A DNA stretch of 64,000 nt from Vigna angularis (taxonomy: Eukaryota > Streptophyta > Magnoliopsida > Fabales > Fabaceae): the NCBI RefSeq assembly GCF_016808095.1, contig NC_068976.1, forward strand, positions 33,970,371 to 34,034,370, written 5' to 3'. A program made the position numbers and the translations under genes. The notes under the pieces are model-generated. The model did not search any database. It saw only the letters and a list, made by a program, of their open reading frames with translations, and was not told the DNA's origin. Within the stretch, counting starts at the first letter, position 1. Each line of letters starts with the position of its first letter. Of the stretch, positions 22,149-33,787 are shown one piece after another.

Positions 22149-22969
22149 TGATGTGATCATAGATGGGGCAAAACATGAAAAAAAAAACAAAAGATTCACA
22201 AGAAGCATGAGAAAAGGGAACCATATCATCACATGACTTCTTTACTTTTTTGACCAAAAAGAATAGTATAGGATTTTAGGCTTTTTTTTTCGCCCTTAGT
22301 TGTTTAGGATGTTCTCTTCTTCTTTAACTTATCTTTTATTATAGTTTGTGATGTAAGGAACTTATACACTCTTCTTACCTTGTGAGTTTAAGCAATATGG
22401 GACATAACATGCCTTGGACTTAAAGGAAGTGAAGAGTAAAATAAGTCTCCTCCTTTTTGGCTTGTAGTTCAAGGCCAACATCTTTGTTTTCTTTGTTTTT
22501 TCTCTTTAGGAGAGTATGGGAACTTATAAACCCTTAAGAGATGTGGGACTTGGACATGCCTTGGCCGAAACTTCTTTGTCTTGGTTGCCCTGTTTCTCTT
22601 TTAGTCCTACATCTCCTAGATCATCACCTCTTCTTCTATCCTAAGGCTATATATAGAACCCCTCTTCCTCCCTCTTGTACACACCATTGAACTGAATAAT
22701 AATTCATAGATTTGCATTCATTTACAGTCTTATTTGAGATAAAATCTATCTCTTTAGTTGAAAGTTTTGATCTTATCTTGTTAATCATGGCAAGTGGTGA
22801 TATTCCCATTCATCTTGATCTTTCTCCAAGTGGCGTGGCACCATTCCATAAGTTTCCTCTTTCTCTTCTCTTCCATTTTCTATCTCTTCATTGTAATTCT
22901 AGTTTTCAAGTTTCTAATTCTAGTCTTAGTTTAAAAATTGCTTCTACTTAGGCATATAGTTCCATATCA
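22149..22969 (+). mobile_element. Possible solo LTR (821 bp)
   Basis: The stretch starts TGATGTGATC and ends CCATATCA, flanked by GGTCG (22144-22148) and GATCG (22970-22974), a 4-of-5 match that could be a worn target duplication. It interrupts the CTCGACC-rich repeat. A TATA box (GGCTATATATAG) sits near 22643. No second LTR or PBS is seen. The open frame at 22712-22951 inside it is not supported as a gene. Confidence 0.4.
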
Positions 22970-24839
22970 GATCGTCTCACAATCTTTGACCTCCGTTTTT
23001 GCCTTGCATGGGTCAGCCCATCTCAATTTTTGGTATGTTATGGTCTGTCTCTAGCTTTGGATTAAATTATTACGCCTCGACCTTTGCCTTGGCGATCTCG
23101 TTTGGCAATTCTTCTTGACCTTCATCTTCACCATCTCAACTGTCATTCGTCGTAACCCAACTCATCAATAATTTTTGTTCAGGATAACTCGATTCAACCT
23201 TCAATTTGAATATACTAAAATCAAATTAAGATCCAAGTGGACTTGAGACTCGAGTCGAGTTCCAAACCAAAACGACTTGACTCGACCTTTGACACAAGTT
23301 GAAAATATTGTTTTAAAATGTTAATTAATATCTTGTAATGGAATCAAGTCTACTTTGACCCTTACCCTAACCTTCTTTTAAAAGTGGCTTTAACCCTGTA
23401 CAAGACTTATTTAATAGTTATCTAGGGTTAATCTATGAAACATGGATTAAATTCATAACTCTATTAATATAATAAGGATTGTAAGAGAGGGTCAATAAAA
23501 AAAGGTTTTAATGGTTGAGTAAGAGTAATGGTTGAGTAAGAGTAGCACAGGATTTGTCTCCATCAGAAGGGGTCATTGTGGTGACGTTGTGAGTGAGCTA
23601 ATAAGGCATGAAGAGGTATTTTCTTGCGTATGAATGCGTGAAAAAAAAAAAGTGGCGGAAAAAAATCAGTACAACTCATCATCCAATTTCACCAATTTTC
23701 AAGATGATTCCAATATTACAAATAAGAAAAAAATCATTCCAATAACGTTGCTGTCTCTCATGACTTCTTTTATTTATATGATTGCTTCTTCCATGATTTT
23801 CGTTCGACGATTCTACAGTGATTGTGCTTCGCGTGTTGACTTCAACACAACTTTATCTCAATAGTTAGACATGTCTCCAAGCATCGTGGATTGCGTATGT
23901 CTGTACTTTCGAAAACCATAACAATGCAGAAACATTGTTTTACATCAAAATTCAAGTAACCATCATCCAAAATCATGCAGTGATATCTAAAAGATTCCAT
24001 GTTACATTCATGGTTATTAGCCAAATCAATATAATATACACATATATGGCTATGAATAGATTCCCATATATTCCGTACACTGATAATGTTAAGCCAAATG
24101 TTCTTATCTTTCTAATAATATGGTTTCTACATCAATGTTTTAAAATAAATTCTGTTATTGTATCTTTGAGATTTTGACGAATGTATTATTTTCTTGCAAG
24201 CATCATACTGCAGTGTATTGACAATGAACTACAGTTTTATATTCGTTTTTTATTTCTTTAACTTCCAACATTATTGATCAATGCTCCATGTTAGGAGTAC
24301 CTTCGAATATTTTAGTGTAAAAAACTGCACCTAAATTGCAATCATAACTTGGCTGGCGATTTTATTTAAAGCATAATTTAAGCACTGATGAAGACCATTT
24401 TCACCTTAGAGGACTTGGATCAAACACACTGCGAGCGAATATACCTAATAGATATGTAGCTTTATATGGGTTATGATTGCGTCTAGTATAATAAAACTCA
24501 TCATTAATTTTAACTATCTATTCCTTAAAACCCAATAAATGAATATCATAACCAAAAACACATTCAGTGTTCACATTGAGTGACTTAAAGTCAAATAACA
24601 ATTTTTTTTTAACATTTCTTGTTCTATTATAATTGATTACTGAGATTGTTTTACTCAATTAAATGTTATTTATTTCTACTGATAAAAAATATTTTTTAGT
24701 CGTAAAGTTTAATATAATTTAAGCTAAACACTCCTTTCAACAACTTTGACATTCGAGAAAATTTCGGTGCATGATTTAAAAATTTATAAATCATTAGTGT
24801 TTAAACATGCAGGATAAATAATCTAATATTGAATTAATC
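22970..24839. other. Non-coding AT-rich intergenic stretch
   Basis: It begins with the rest of the CTCGACC-rich repeat (to about 23290). The remainder shows no domain, RNA gene or clear repeat. Short open frames (23634-23864, 23935-24177) have no recognisable content. Confidence 0.5.
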
Positions 24840-26060
24840 AATATCCTTCTTGAGTGGGTCTAAGAAAATACTTGAACAAAAACTTTTAATTTCTAGGATG
24901 TCTTCACTAAAAAAAGATAAGCCTTTAAATATTTCAACTTGTCCAGAGTTCTTTTGAGATATCTTAGGATGTACAGATAGCATTTAAATGATCAATCCAA
25001 CTAGTATAAAGTCATCAACAAAGCTCAGAATGGCAAAAAATAAGTACCCACATAGCAAAATCTGTATTGGATATTAAATTAATATTTTTAATGAATATCC
25101 AATGAAATATATATTTAATTACTCACTTGTAGATATGTACGAGTATCATGGTAGAATACGTGTATCTGTTAATCATTATTAATAAAATTTATTTCAGTAT
25201 TTTTTTAAATCAAGTAATCAAAATATAGTTATTAGTAAAAGAAACCGTAATTATAGAAGGATTGTTTAGAATTTTACTTCATTTATTTCTATTTTTTTAT
25301 TTAAACATATGAAATTGAAGTTATTTAAAAAAAAATATTTTTTTAAATTTATATTTTAGTGGAAGTCATTTAAATTTATCTTTTAGGAAGACCAAATTTA
25401 TTTTTATTAATATTTTTAAGTAATTTTATTTGAATTTTACTTTAAAATTAATTATGTTATCTAAGTTTATATTTTAAAGATTTTTTCACCAATGGATAAT
25501 GGGACAAATTTTTATATGGATGCACGAGTAAGTATATCCGTACTGAACTTGATTTGTTACCATCTCTAAACAACACTCATTGTTAAAGATAAATAAAGTA
25601 TAATAACAGTGAGATAAATAAGTTTTCTAAAGAGGTTCACTTTAATCTGTCATTGAGTTTTTGTTTGGATACATAAAATGATCTATTAGTCTACAATTAG
25701 TCATGTTTGCTTTTTCCAATACATCTAGAACATATTTCCTTTTGAGAATAATGTCTTCCTATAATTGAGCCAATTCAATGCCTAGAAACTACTTGAGACT
25801 TTCAAGATTTTTAGTCCGAAATTGATTACATAAGTGTCCATTTAATTGTGAAATAACATTGTTTCCTACAATAATTACATTAACGGACACAACTAAATAA
25901 ATACACTTTTCAAACGAGATATGACAATTAAAAACTGAATTATTTTTCTTATTGCATTTCATTCCAAAACCAAGTATGATTATATTGTTTGAGACCATGG
26001 AAAGACCAATATAACAAACAAACCAAGACAAACTCTCCCTGAACAATGAAACAAAGAGAT
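24840..26060 (-). pseudogene. Decayed Ty1/copia RT and RNase H fragment
   Basis: Read on the minus strand from 26060, the pieces are CIYLVVSVNVIIVGNN (the decayed YVDDIIITGN block), QFRTKNLESLK, FLGIELAQL and KYVLDVLEKANM with RLIDH, all in the order found in copia RT. After an AT-rich insertion (about 25040-25560), ILRYLKRT (near 24975) marks the connection to RNase H. The catalytic DD is lost and stops are frequent. Ends and LTRs were not found. Confidence 0.65.
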
Positions 26061-26092
26061 TACTACATCTAAATCTCCCTTTATAGATCACT

Positions 26093-26582
26093 ATGTGTGA
26101 GAGGTGTGTGTCTGTGTCTCTATGTATGTGTATGTTTGTGTGTTTGTATCTGTGTGTGTCTGTGTCTATGTATGTCTCTATCAATGTGTTTGTGTCTGTG
26201 CTTGTGTCTGTGTTTGTGTGTCTATGTCTGTGTCTGTGTGTTTGTGTGTCTATGTCTGTGTCTGTGTGTTTGTGTCTGTGTTTGTGTTTGTGTTTGTGTC
26301 TGTGTTTGTGTTTGTTTGTATTTGTGTGTGTGTGTGTTTGTGTCTATGTTTGTGTTTGTGTCTGTATTTGTGTGTGTGTTTGTGTGTTTGTGTCTGTGTT
26401 TGTAAATGTGTGTGCCTGTGTGTCTATTGTGTTTGTGTCTGTGTATGTCTGTGTCTATTTTTGTATCTGTATGTGTTTGTGTCTATGTATGTGTTTGTGT
26501 CTGTGTGTATGTATGTGTGTGTGTGTTAGTGTATTTGTGTCTATGTCTGTGTCTATGTGTGTGTTTGTGTTTGTCTTAGTTT
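26093..26582 (+). repeat. TG-rich minisatellite, part 1
   Basis: It is built from TGTGTCTGTG, TGTTTGTG and TGTATGTG words. Long open frames on it translate to Cys/Val runs and are repeat artefacts. It continues at 33411 and 40852 after two insertions. Confidence 0.85.
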
Positions 26583-26930
26583 CACTAGTGCAGAAAGGGC
26601 TTTAGACGTCTGTTCTTTTGGCCTTTTGACGTCCGACCTGTACCCGACGTCTTTGTGGGTGACGTTACTCAGACGTCGGGGGTATACCTCGGACGTCTAT
26701 ATAGACGTCCGATGTGGTCAGACCCGACGTCTATATAGACGTTCGAGGTATACCCCCGACGTCTATGTAGACGTCCAAGGGATACAACCGACGTTTTTGT
26801 AGACATCGGATGAAGCCACCCCCCAACGTCCATATGCCTGAAACGGTTTGTTTAGGGGTTAGGGATTGGACGTCGGTTTGTGCACTGCCAGACGTCTATA
26901 GACGTCCGTCAGTGCACTAACCGACGTCTA
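26583..26930. repeat. Left subterminal region of CACTA element 2
   Basis: Dense GACGTC repeats, including perfect hairpins such as GACGTCTATATAGACGTC near 26693 and 26734, are the likely transposase-binding array. Confidence 0.75.
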
Positions 26931-27140
26931 CTGGGTGTTTTTTTAAAAAAAATTAATTTATTTTTGCAATAAAACCACACCTAAAAAGCAGAAAATTGTC
27001 CTAGAACAATATAGTATAATATATATGCGTTTCATATAAAGAAAGTTCTACTTAATGTAAAAAATAATCCAATACCAAAACTATCAGGATATAAACTTAA
27101 ACTAAACCTAAGCAATGTTCAACAACAAATAAAAGTGTTC

Positions 27141-30018
27141 CTAGCTCCATCTTTGCAGAAGATAAGTTGTCCACTCTTGCCTTATCTGCCTAATTGTGTC
27201 CTCTGGTATAGGAGATGTACTCTTGAAGCGCTGCAACATTGAAGAAAGATTCATTATGGTTTCGTATATGTTTAAAGATGAATTTGATTTGTAATGGATT
27301 CAAGGTATGCATCATTACCTCATTCCAGTCATCTGTAATGACAGCTCGAATGATGGTCTTAATCCAACACATGACATAGAAGCCACATTTCCATGAATCT
27401 AGCTGTTGGTTACACTAAAATGACAAACTAAATAGTCAAGAATTTAGATCATTCAATAACATAGAAAATGAATTAGAACTATAAATGACTTACAACCTTT
27501 GGATACAAAATTTTAACTAGTTGATTTCGAGATTTACCAATAACTCTGTATAGATTGAAAACACAAAGTAAAATTAATATAACTATATTTATCATAAAAG
27601 TTTAAGGTGAACATCAAATTCAAAGTCATTTTTGGAGAAACACTTACCCTTGAAGCATGGTTCTCAAGTCCTTTTTCATCTTCCTGTGCAACGAACAAAA
27701 CCATATAATTTTACATTGTTTGGGAATGATGGCCATCAACTGTCAGTGCGACCTATCAAGAAGGACAAATAGTTATTTAACTAATTAAGGAAACTTTAAT
27801 AATGAACTTTTACATATAACAACACCTACCCATCAATGTATGGCACAAGGTATACGTCTCTTTTTGACTCATCCATCCATGTTTGCAAATAATGTTGTCT
27901 ATTTTCAAGTGTGTTACCAGAAGGTTGAATGGTCTGAGGTTCAACAAATTCGTACATGGAAGACCGACCTTGGTCTACAATGACTGTGTCCATGTACCTA
28001 AAACAACAAAGTTAAGTTGTTAGAAACTAGGAATCTAAATAAAAGTAATATGGAAGACAAAATTAACTATCTTACATGCACCATAGTTGAATGATGGAAA
28101 TATTCAACATCCTGTCTCCCCCAATCACCTCCAATGCATCAGGCAATGTGATATATACTGGCACATGGGGGGGAAGACCAAATACTCTCAAATCCCAATA
28201 TAGTTCTAATGATGCTCTCTTCAACCTGGGTAATCTTGTCATTAGCTTTGATAGAGGATCATCCTCCGCTTCAACCATGTCATCATCTTCATGTATGATT
28301 GTATCATGAATCAGCTGCTTCTGAGGACGTGTGAACTGAAGATAAGAATTTCATCAAAGAGTTATCAACAAATATTTTTAAACTTAACATAGAAATACTA
28401 ATAACAAAGACATTATACCTGTGGAGTAGCGATGTGTGACATGATCAATGCTCTAGGCCAGGCTATAAATGATCCTATGGCCTCCCCCACAAAATTAATT
28501 TCTGGAGTGGGTACAGGCACCTGAGCCTGGGGATCCCGAACCTCGTCAATCGTCACACGCACGTGGTGGGGTAATATGGGAACACCATGAATAGTCTACC
28601 CTCCCTCAAGCACTCGTCCGACAGCCACAATGCGTGGGGGATCCCCATCAACCAACAACTCATATTGACCGCTATACTGAGTAGGTTCTACAACAGAGCA
28701 TGATCCTCTAGTGCTGACATGAGGTGGTGTGGGAGTTTCAGCAGGCCCCATGTTGCCCTGCGTCATGGAATGCAGCTTCTCTTCAAGCGATATTTGTATT
28801 TCTTTTTGTTCTTGTAGCTGCTCCATGAATCGTTGCTCCATTGATCTCATCCTTTGGTTGAGTCTTTCCTCCCACTGAAGATCCATCTGCCTTAGTGCCT
28901 CCTGACTCATTGATTGAGTGGTTTTCTGTGTAGAGCCAAAGTAGTCACGAAGACCAATCGCCCCAGGAACTCCACGTACACGTCCTGGGTGCTCGGGCTT
29001 TCAAATGGCCGTTGTTAGAATGTCGTCCCTACCTTGGCCAACAAATGTTCCCTAAGTCTACTGCTCAACCAACTCATCCTGCACATAAAAAAACCAACTT
29101 ACTTAGAAGACATGCTATGATAGATACACAATCAAACAATGTTTACAATTTGAACTTACAATTCTTTGTGAGATCAATGCAACTGAGGAAGATGTCATGT
29201 TCCCATCAGATTTAGTCCGAGCAGCCTTCCATAGCTCGTACCTAGCAGGTGCAGGTGCTAGGTCCGGCGACTCAAGTCCCAAGGCATCCACTCTAGACTT
29301 TCTAATTTTCTTTTCCAATTTTGCATAACCACCTCGTGATAACAAGTGTGGTGCATCGTTTAGCCTTTGTCTTTCTTGGGCGGCTAACCTTTTACCTTGT
29401 GAAACCATGTATATAAATAAGTGTAAAATCATAAGAACTCAATGAAAGACTTTTTAGATGTTAAGAAACATACCTTCCATTCCTCAGACTCTCTAGATGC
29501 ACGAAACTGTATCCATTCCTCCTCTGTAAAGGTATACTGCTGACATGGATTTTCATGTTGTCTGTCTCCAAAGGCATATAGTCGTGTTAGCCTTATCTTG
29601 AAATCCCTCCATCTTATCGCTATATTTGATAACACTTTCTTTCTAACTTGTATTGTGTTTGGAATATCATAATGTTGTTGTTTAAAACAAAAAACATGTT
29701 ATTGATAAGAAAAGATGAAAGAAATAAGTATATCAAAATTCTTTTAAGTAAACATACCTGAATATCTTGCCATAAGAGGTTCTTGTCGACCTTTGGGACG
29801 TCATCCCAAGTTCCATGAAGGATAGAGACATGGCTTTTTGCTAACTTACCCAGATAACTCCTAAACCTATCAACATTTGGCCCTGATGCCTGACCTGATC
29901 TGGGGTCAATGTCAACATGTCTCCTCTGCCCATCAACGCGTTCGGATGTCACATCTGTCAATCGTGTGACGCCTCGACCACGTCTGGTCTGTCCCGATCC
30001 TGAGTATGAGGCCGACAT
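27141..30018 (-). pseudogene. TNPA-like CACTA protein: Transposase_24 region plus C-terminal Ulp1 protease
   Basis: A multi-exon minus-strand gene with good splice sites: 30018-29758, about 29665-29474, 29407-29160, 29078-28419, 28335-28076, 27997-27830, 27752-27648, a short exon near 27540-27499, 27414-27319 and 27230-27141. Early exons read a plant transposase (Ptta/En/Spm) type region: WRDFKIRLTRLYAFGD, then HLLSRGGYAKLEKK and RYELWKAARTK. Exon 29078-28419 has a coiled-coil-like QMDLQWEERLNQRMRSMEQR. The last exons form a Ulp1-type cysteine protease: a catalytic His before QLMAIIP (27748), and Cys in SWKCGFYVMCW (about 27386). Breaks: TGA replaces the Trp after that His (27745-27743), and stops lie near 29060 and 28605. 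Family knowledge: this protein binds subterminal repeats; the protease role is unclear. Confidence 0.75.
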
Positions 30019-30101
30019 ACCTGAAAAGTTATACAAGGTTAGTAATAATTCAATTATGATGAACATACATATAAAGTCAATACAAAAAATATCACAACCT
30101 A

Positions 30102-30664
30102 TTAAGATATTGTTTTCTCCCAAATCCCTTCATTGTGATCACTACGAATTGCCTGGATGTCATCGGCAACATCATCAATTGGGTCTTCAATGGGTCTTGA
30201 TGCAATAGATGTTGTCTCAAGTATATCAAAAGAATCATCATCATCATGTCCATGCATGTTTTTTCCTTCTAAAACCACTAACCATTTTTTATTCGCTGGA
30301 TCATTTACGTAGAATATTTGTCTTGCTTGACTAGCCATGATAAATGGTTCATCAGTGTAATTCATCTTGTTCAAGTCTACCAATGTGAAACCAAAGTCAT
30401 CTATCATGACACCATAATTTATATCAACCCATTTACACTTGAAAATTGGGACTCTAAAAGTGACATAATCAACTTCCCATATTTCTTGTATTATTCCAAA
30501 ATAACTCATGGTTGCTGTGATTGGATTTTTGTCTTTAGAACTAGCAAAGTGCACAGCCTCAGCTTGTAGTGTGACGCCATTATTTTGAACTCTACTTTTG
30601 TCATCTTCTACCTTTGTCTGAAAAGAAATATTGTTTATATAGTACCCACCATATGTAATGACAT
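30102..30664 (-). pseudogene. DUF4216 portion of the CACTA transposase gene
   Basis: The minus strand reads VQNNGVTLQAEAVHFASSKD, then YFGIIQEIWEVDY, VPIFKCKWVDINYGV and DDFGFTLVDLNKM, then QARQIFYVNDP and a terminal acidic region. This is the DUF4216 domain found near the C-terminus of plant TNP2-type transposases. The open part runs from 30554 to the stop at 30102. In a complete gene it would follow the tnp2 catalytic domain, which is missing here, so it is now joined almost directly to the N-terminal part at 30679. Confidence 0.75.
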
Positions 30665-30678
30665 CTGTAAGAAGGTTT

Positions 30679-31802
30679 TCACATGTTCATTAAGATGCCA
30701 TTTTCACTCATTCTTGGGCTTGCTGCCTTTATTGCATTAACGTGTTCAAAAATGTAAGGAATCACATATTTTCTCTTCATGCACAACAAAGGAGAAAGAT
30801 TGTATATCATCAACATAACTGGCCATGAAATGTTTTTGCTATTTAAGTTTCCATAAGGATTCATACCATCAGTTGCAAGTGCAAGTCTTAAGTTTCTTGG
30901 ATCTGCACCAAATTCTGGAAATTTTTCATCAATCTTTTTCCATTGTGGTGAATCAGCAGGGTGTCGAAGAAGATTATCGCACTTTCTTTCGTCAAAGTGC
31001 CATTTAAGGTTCTTTGCATCTTCTTTAACAGAGAACATACGTTTCAACCTAGGTATTATAGGCAAATACCACATCACCTTAGCAGGTGCACCATCATTAC
31101 CTTCATTAGTAGTGTTTCTGTCAGATTTATTTTTAAAATGGGATAAACCACATGTTGGACAATACTTTAGCGAAGCAAACTCCTTTATGTACAAAACACA
31201 ATCATTAGGACAAGCATGTATCTTTTGATATTCAAGACCCATTGGACATAAAAAAAATTTGCCTCGTAATTACGAATAGGTAGAGTATTATTTTCTGGAA
31301 GCATCTCCTTCAACAACTCCAACAACTCTGTGAAACTTTTATCGGTCCATCCATTCCTTGCTTTTAAACTAAACAACTTTAAAGTTGCAGACAGACGTGT
31401 AAAGTTCGAGCATCCTGGGAACAACGGTTGCTCTGAATCATTTATAAGAGAATCATACAAATTAGCTCTTTCAAAATTATCTTCACCGACATCACGTATC
31501 ATGTCCTCTAAATGATCACTCATCCATTCTTCCACATAATTTGTTCCTCGTGACGTGGTAGGTTGGTCCAGTACTTCTCCATGCCAAGTCCAAACGGTAT
31601 AAGTCCTCATTATGCCGAACATGAATAGATGGTCACGCACATTGCCTAAGTCTTGCCGTATTTGATTAAGACAATGAACACAAGGACAAAAATATGTCTC
31701 ATTCACAGACTTAGCATTTTGTTCAACGTATTGCAAGAACTTCGAAACACCCTTATCATATTCTTCACTGATGCGACGTTCATTCATCCAGCTTCGATCC
31801 AT
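30679..31802 (-). pseudogene. TNP2-like CACTA transposase, N-terminal half
   Basis: The frame starts at ATG 31802 (MDRSWMNERRISEEYDKGV) with the transposase-associated domain: CPCVHCLNQ, VRDHLFMFGI, YTVWTWHGE. It continues into the start of the tnp2 domain: YQKIHACPNDCVLY, CPTCGLSHFK, WHFDERK, LALATDGMNPYGNLN, and WPVMLMIYNLSPLLCMKRKY. A frameshift in a T/A homopolymer at about 31250 splits it into 31802-31185 and 31242-30679. After KRKYV the catalytic core that should follow is deleted. The enzyme would cut and join CACTA ends; this copy cannot. Confidence 0.8.
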
Positions 31803-32689
31803 ACTATGTTCGTAAAATCATCAGTTTAAGGTTTTTAACTCTCACAAGGTTAGGCCCTACCCATTCAAAAAAAATATTTTTCATAATTTGCTAAGACACG
31901 TGCAAAGAAGTCTACATCATAAATTTGATAAGATTTTCGGCAGCATTTCTCATTGGTCTCTGAAATACACGAAATGAGAGTAGTCAACAATGACCGCAAT
32001 CAAATATGCATCCGGAGAACAACACAAATACTTAACCGAAATTTTATCAATCTTATTCATAAACTCCAACTTACATGTTATTGCAAATTATGAAAAATAA
32101 TTTTCTCAAACTGTCCAATCGGACAATTCAAAATTTAATACAAACGATTAAAAGATTAATCGTTTGTGTTAAATTTCAAACGGGGACTAAGTTTCACTCA
32201 ATGATTTGATACTTATAATCTAACATGCCAATCATAATAACACAACTATCACATGCATATTCAAAAGCCAATAACACATGCAAACCTTAAAGTCAAAAAC
32301 ATGCATACGCAAAAGCTAATAAAATGTATACACAAAACCCAATAACATGCATACAAAAAAATTATCAACAAAGAAGCTAACCTTTTTAGCAGATTAAAAA
32401 AGAAATGAAGGGAAATGGAGGAGTGCACGACCTAAAACGTAAGCCAAAAAGAGTAAAAAACGTCGCCCAAGAACACACCAAAAACTGCACCAAAACGCAC
32501 CGAAAACGATTATTAATCGGTTCAAATCAAAGATATTTCATCAAAGAGTAATTTAATCGGAGTAAAAGTAAATTTAAACGGTCCAAAAGAGAGAAAACGC
32601 ACTTGGAAATGCAATGCCGCAGAGAGAAAACGCGGGGAAGACGATGACCAGTGAGTGTAACTACTCGTGGGTTCGCGATTTTAGTATAA
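31803..32689 (-). other. Upstream region of the CACTA 2 transposase gene
   Basis: Non-coding, AT-rich DNA between the transposase start and the right subterminal array. It presumably holds the promoter and a 5' UTR intron, but no single site stands out. Confidence 0.45.
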
Positions 32690-33407
32690 ATGGCAATAGA
32701 CGTCGGGGCCCTAACTAATATGAAGTCTTTCTGATTTAAATATTCATATTCGCGGGGGCATTTAGACGTCCGTTGTGAGGGGGGGCCGACGTCTATAATA
32801 TTATAAACGTCGGGGCCCCTCTAATGGACGTTTAAGTGGCTGAAAAAGTAAACTCTTCAACTACCCTGTCAGCCCTTTAGACGTCCATTGTGGGGGGGCC
32901 CCGACGTCTATAATATTATAAACGTCGGGGCCCCTCTAACGAACGTTTAAGTGGCTAAAAAAATAAACTCTTCAACTACCATGTCAGCCTTTAAACGTCC
33001 GTTTTAGGGGGCCCCGATGTCTATAATATCATAAACGTCGGGGCCCCCCACAACGGACGTTTAAGTGGCTGAAAAAATAAACTCTTCAACAACCCTGTCA
33101 GCCTTTTAGGCATCCGTTGTGGGGGGCCTGAAGTTTATAATATTATAGACGTCGCCCCCCCCCCCCCCCCCCCCCCCACAACGAACGTCTAAAGGGTTGA
33201 CAGGGTAGTGAAGAGTTTATTTTTTCAGCCACTTAAACGTCCGTTAGAGGGGCCCCGACATTTATAATATTATAGACGTCGGGCCCCCCACAACGGACGT
33301 CTAAAGTCCCACTTATATACGAAAATTCCACCAGTCAATAATTTACGTTGGTGTTTTCGTGGACAGGCGTCTATTGGGTGACGTTAAAGGCCAATTCTGC
33401 ACTAGTG
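32690..33407. repeat. Right subterminal array of CACTA element 2 with a large hairpin
   Basis: A unit of about 115 bp (ACGTCCGTTGTGGGGGG, GACGTCTATAATATTATA, AAGTGGCTGAAAAA) is repeated from about 32761, 32876, 32991 and 33108. From 33150 to 33308 the same unit runs in reverse, so the array can fold back. A run of 23 C (33155-33177) lies at the turn. Confidence 0.8.
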
Positions 33408-33410
33408 TTT

Positions 33411-33782
33411 GTGTCTTTGTGTTTGTCTTAGTGTGTGACTTTATGTCTGTCTTATTGTGTGTCTTTGTGTTTGTTTTAGTGTGTATCTTTGTGTCTTTCT
33501 ATGTTTGTCTATGTGTGCCTTTGTGTCTATCTCTGAAGGTGTTTTTGTATATGTTTGTATGTGTCTTTCTATCTTTCAATGTTTATTTGTGTTTGTCTTT
33601 GTGTATGTGTGTGTGTTATGTGTGTCTCTATGTGTGTGTGTATGTGTCTTTGTATGTCTCTGTGTGTTTATGTGTGTGTGTTTATATGTCTGTGTGTCTA
33701 TGAGTTTATGTGTCTTTGTGTATGTATGTTTGTGTTAATGTGTCTCTATGTATTTGTGTTTATGAGTCAGTGTCTCTATGTG
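33411..33782 (+). repeat. TG-rich minisatellite, part 2
   Basis: Same TGTGTCTTTGTG/TGTATGTG words as 26093-26582, between the CACTA element and the Athila-like element. Confidence 0.85.
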
Positions 33783-33787
33783 TTTAT

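Larger units (their letters stand above)
26583..33407. mobile_element. CACTA element 2 (6.8 kb, decayed autonomous type)
   Basis: The terminal inverted repeats are CACTAGTGCAGAA at 26583 and its complement ending at 33407, flanked by TTT at 26580-26582 and 33408-33410. Subterminal DNA is packed with GACGTC and ACGTC words on both sides. Two gene remnants lie on the minus strand: a TNP2-like transposase with a large internal deletion, and a TNPA-like protein with a C-terminal Ulp1 protease domain. It interrupts the TG minisatellite. Stops, a frameshift and the deletion make it non-autonomous now. Confidence 0.9.

Noticed and set aside
22712..22951. 79-codon frame after a TATA box
   Set aside because: Lies inside a possible solo LTR; hydrophobic, low-information translation with no family match.
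26093..26605. Long plus-strand open frames of 102-170 codons in the TG tract
   Set aside because: They translate to Cys/Val runs in all three frames, an effect of TG repeats lacking stops.
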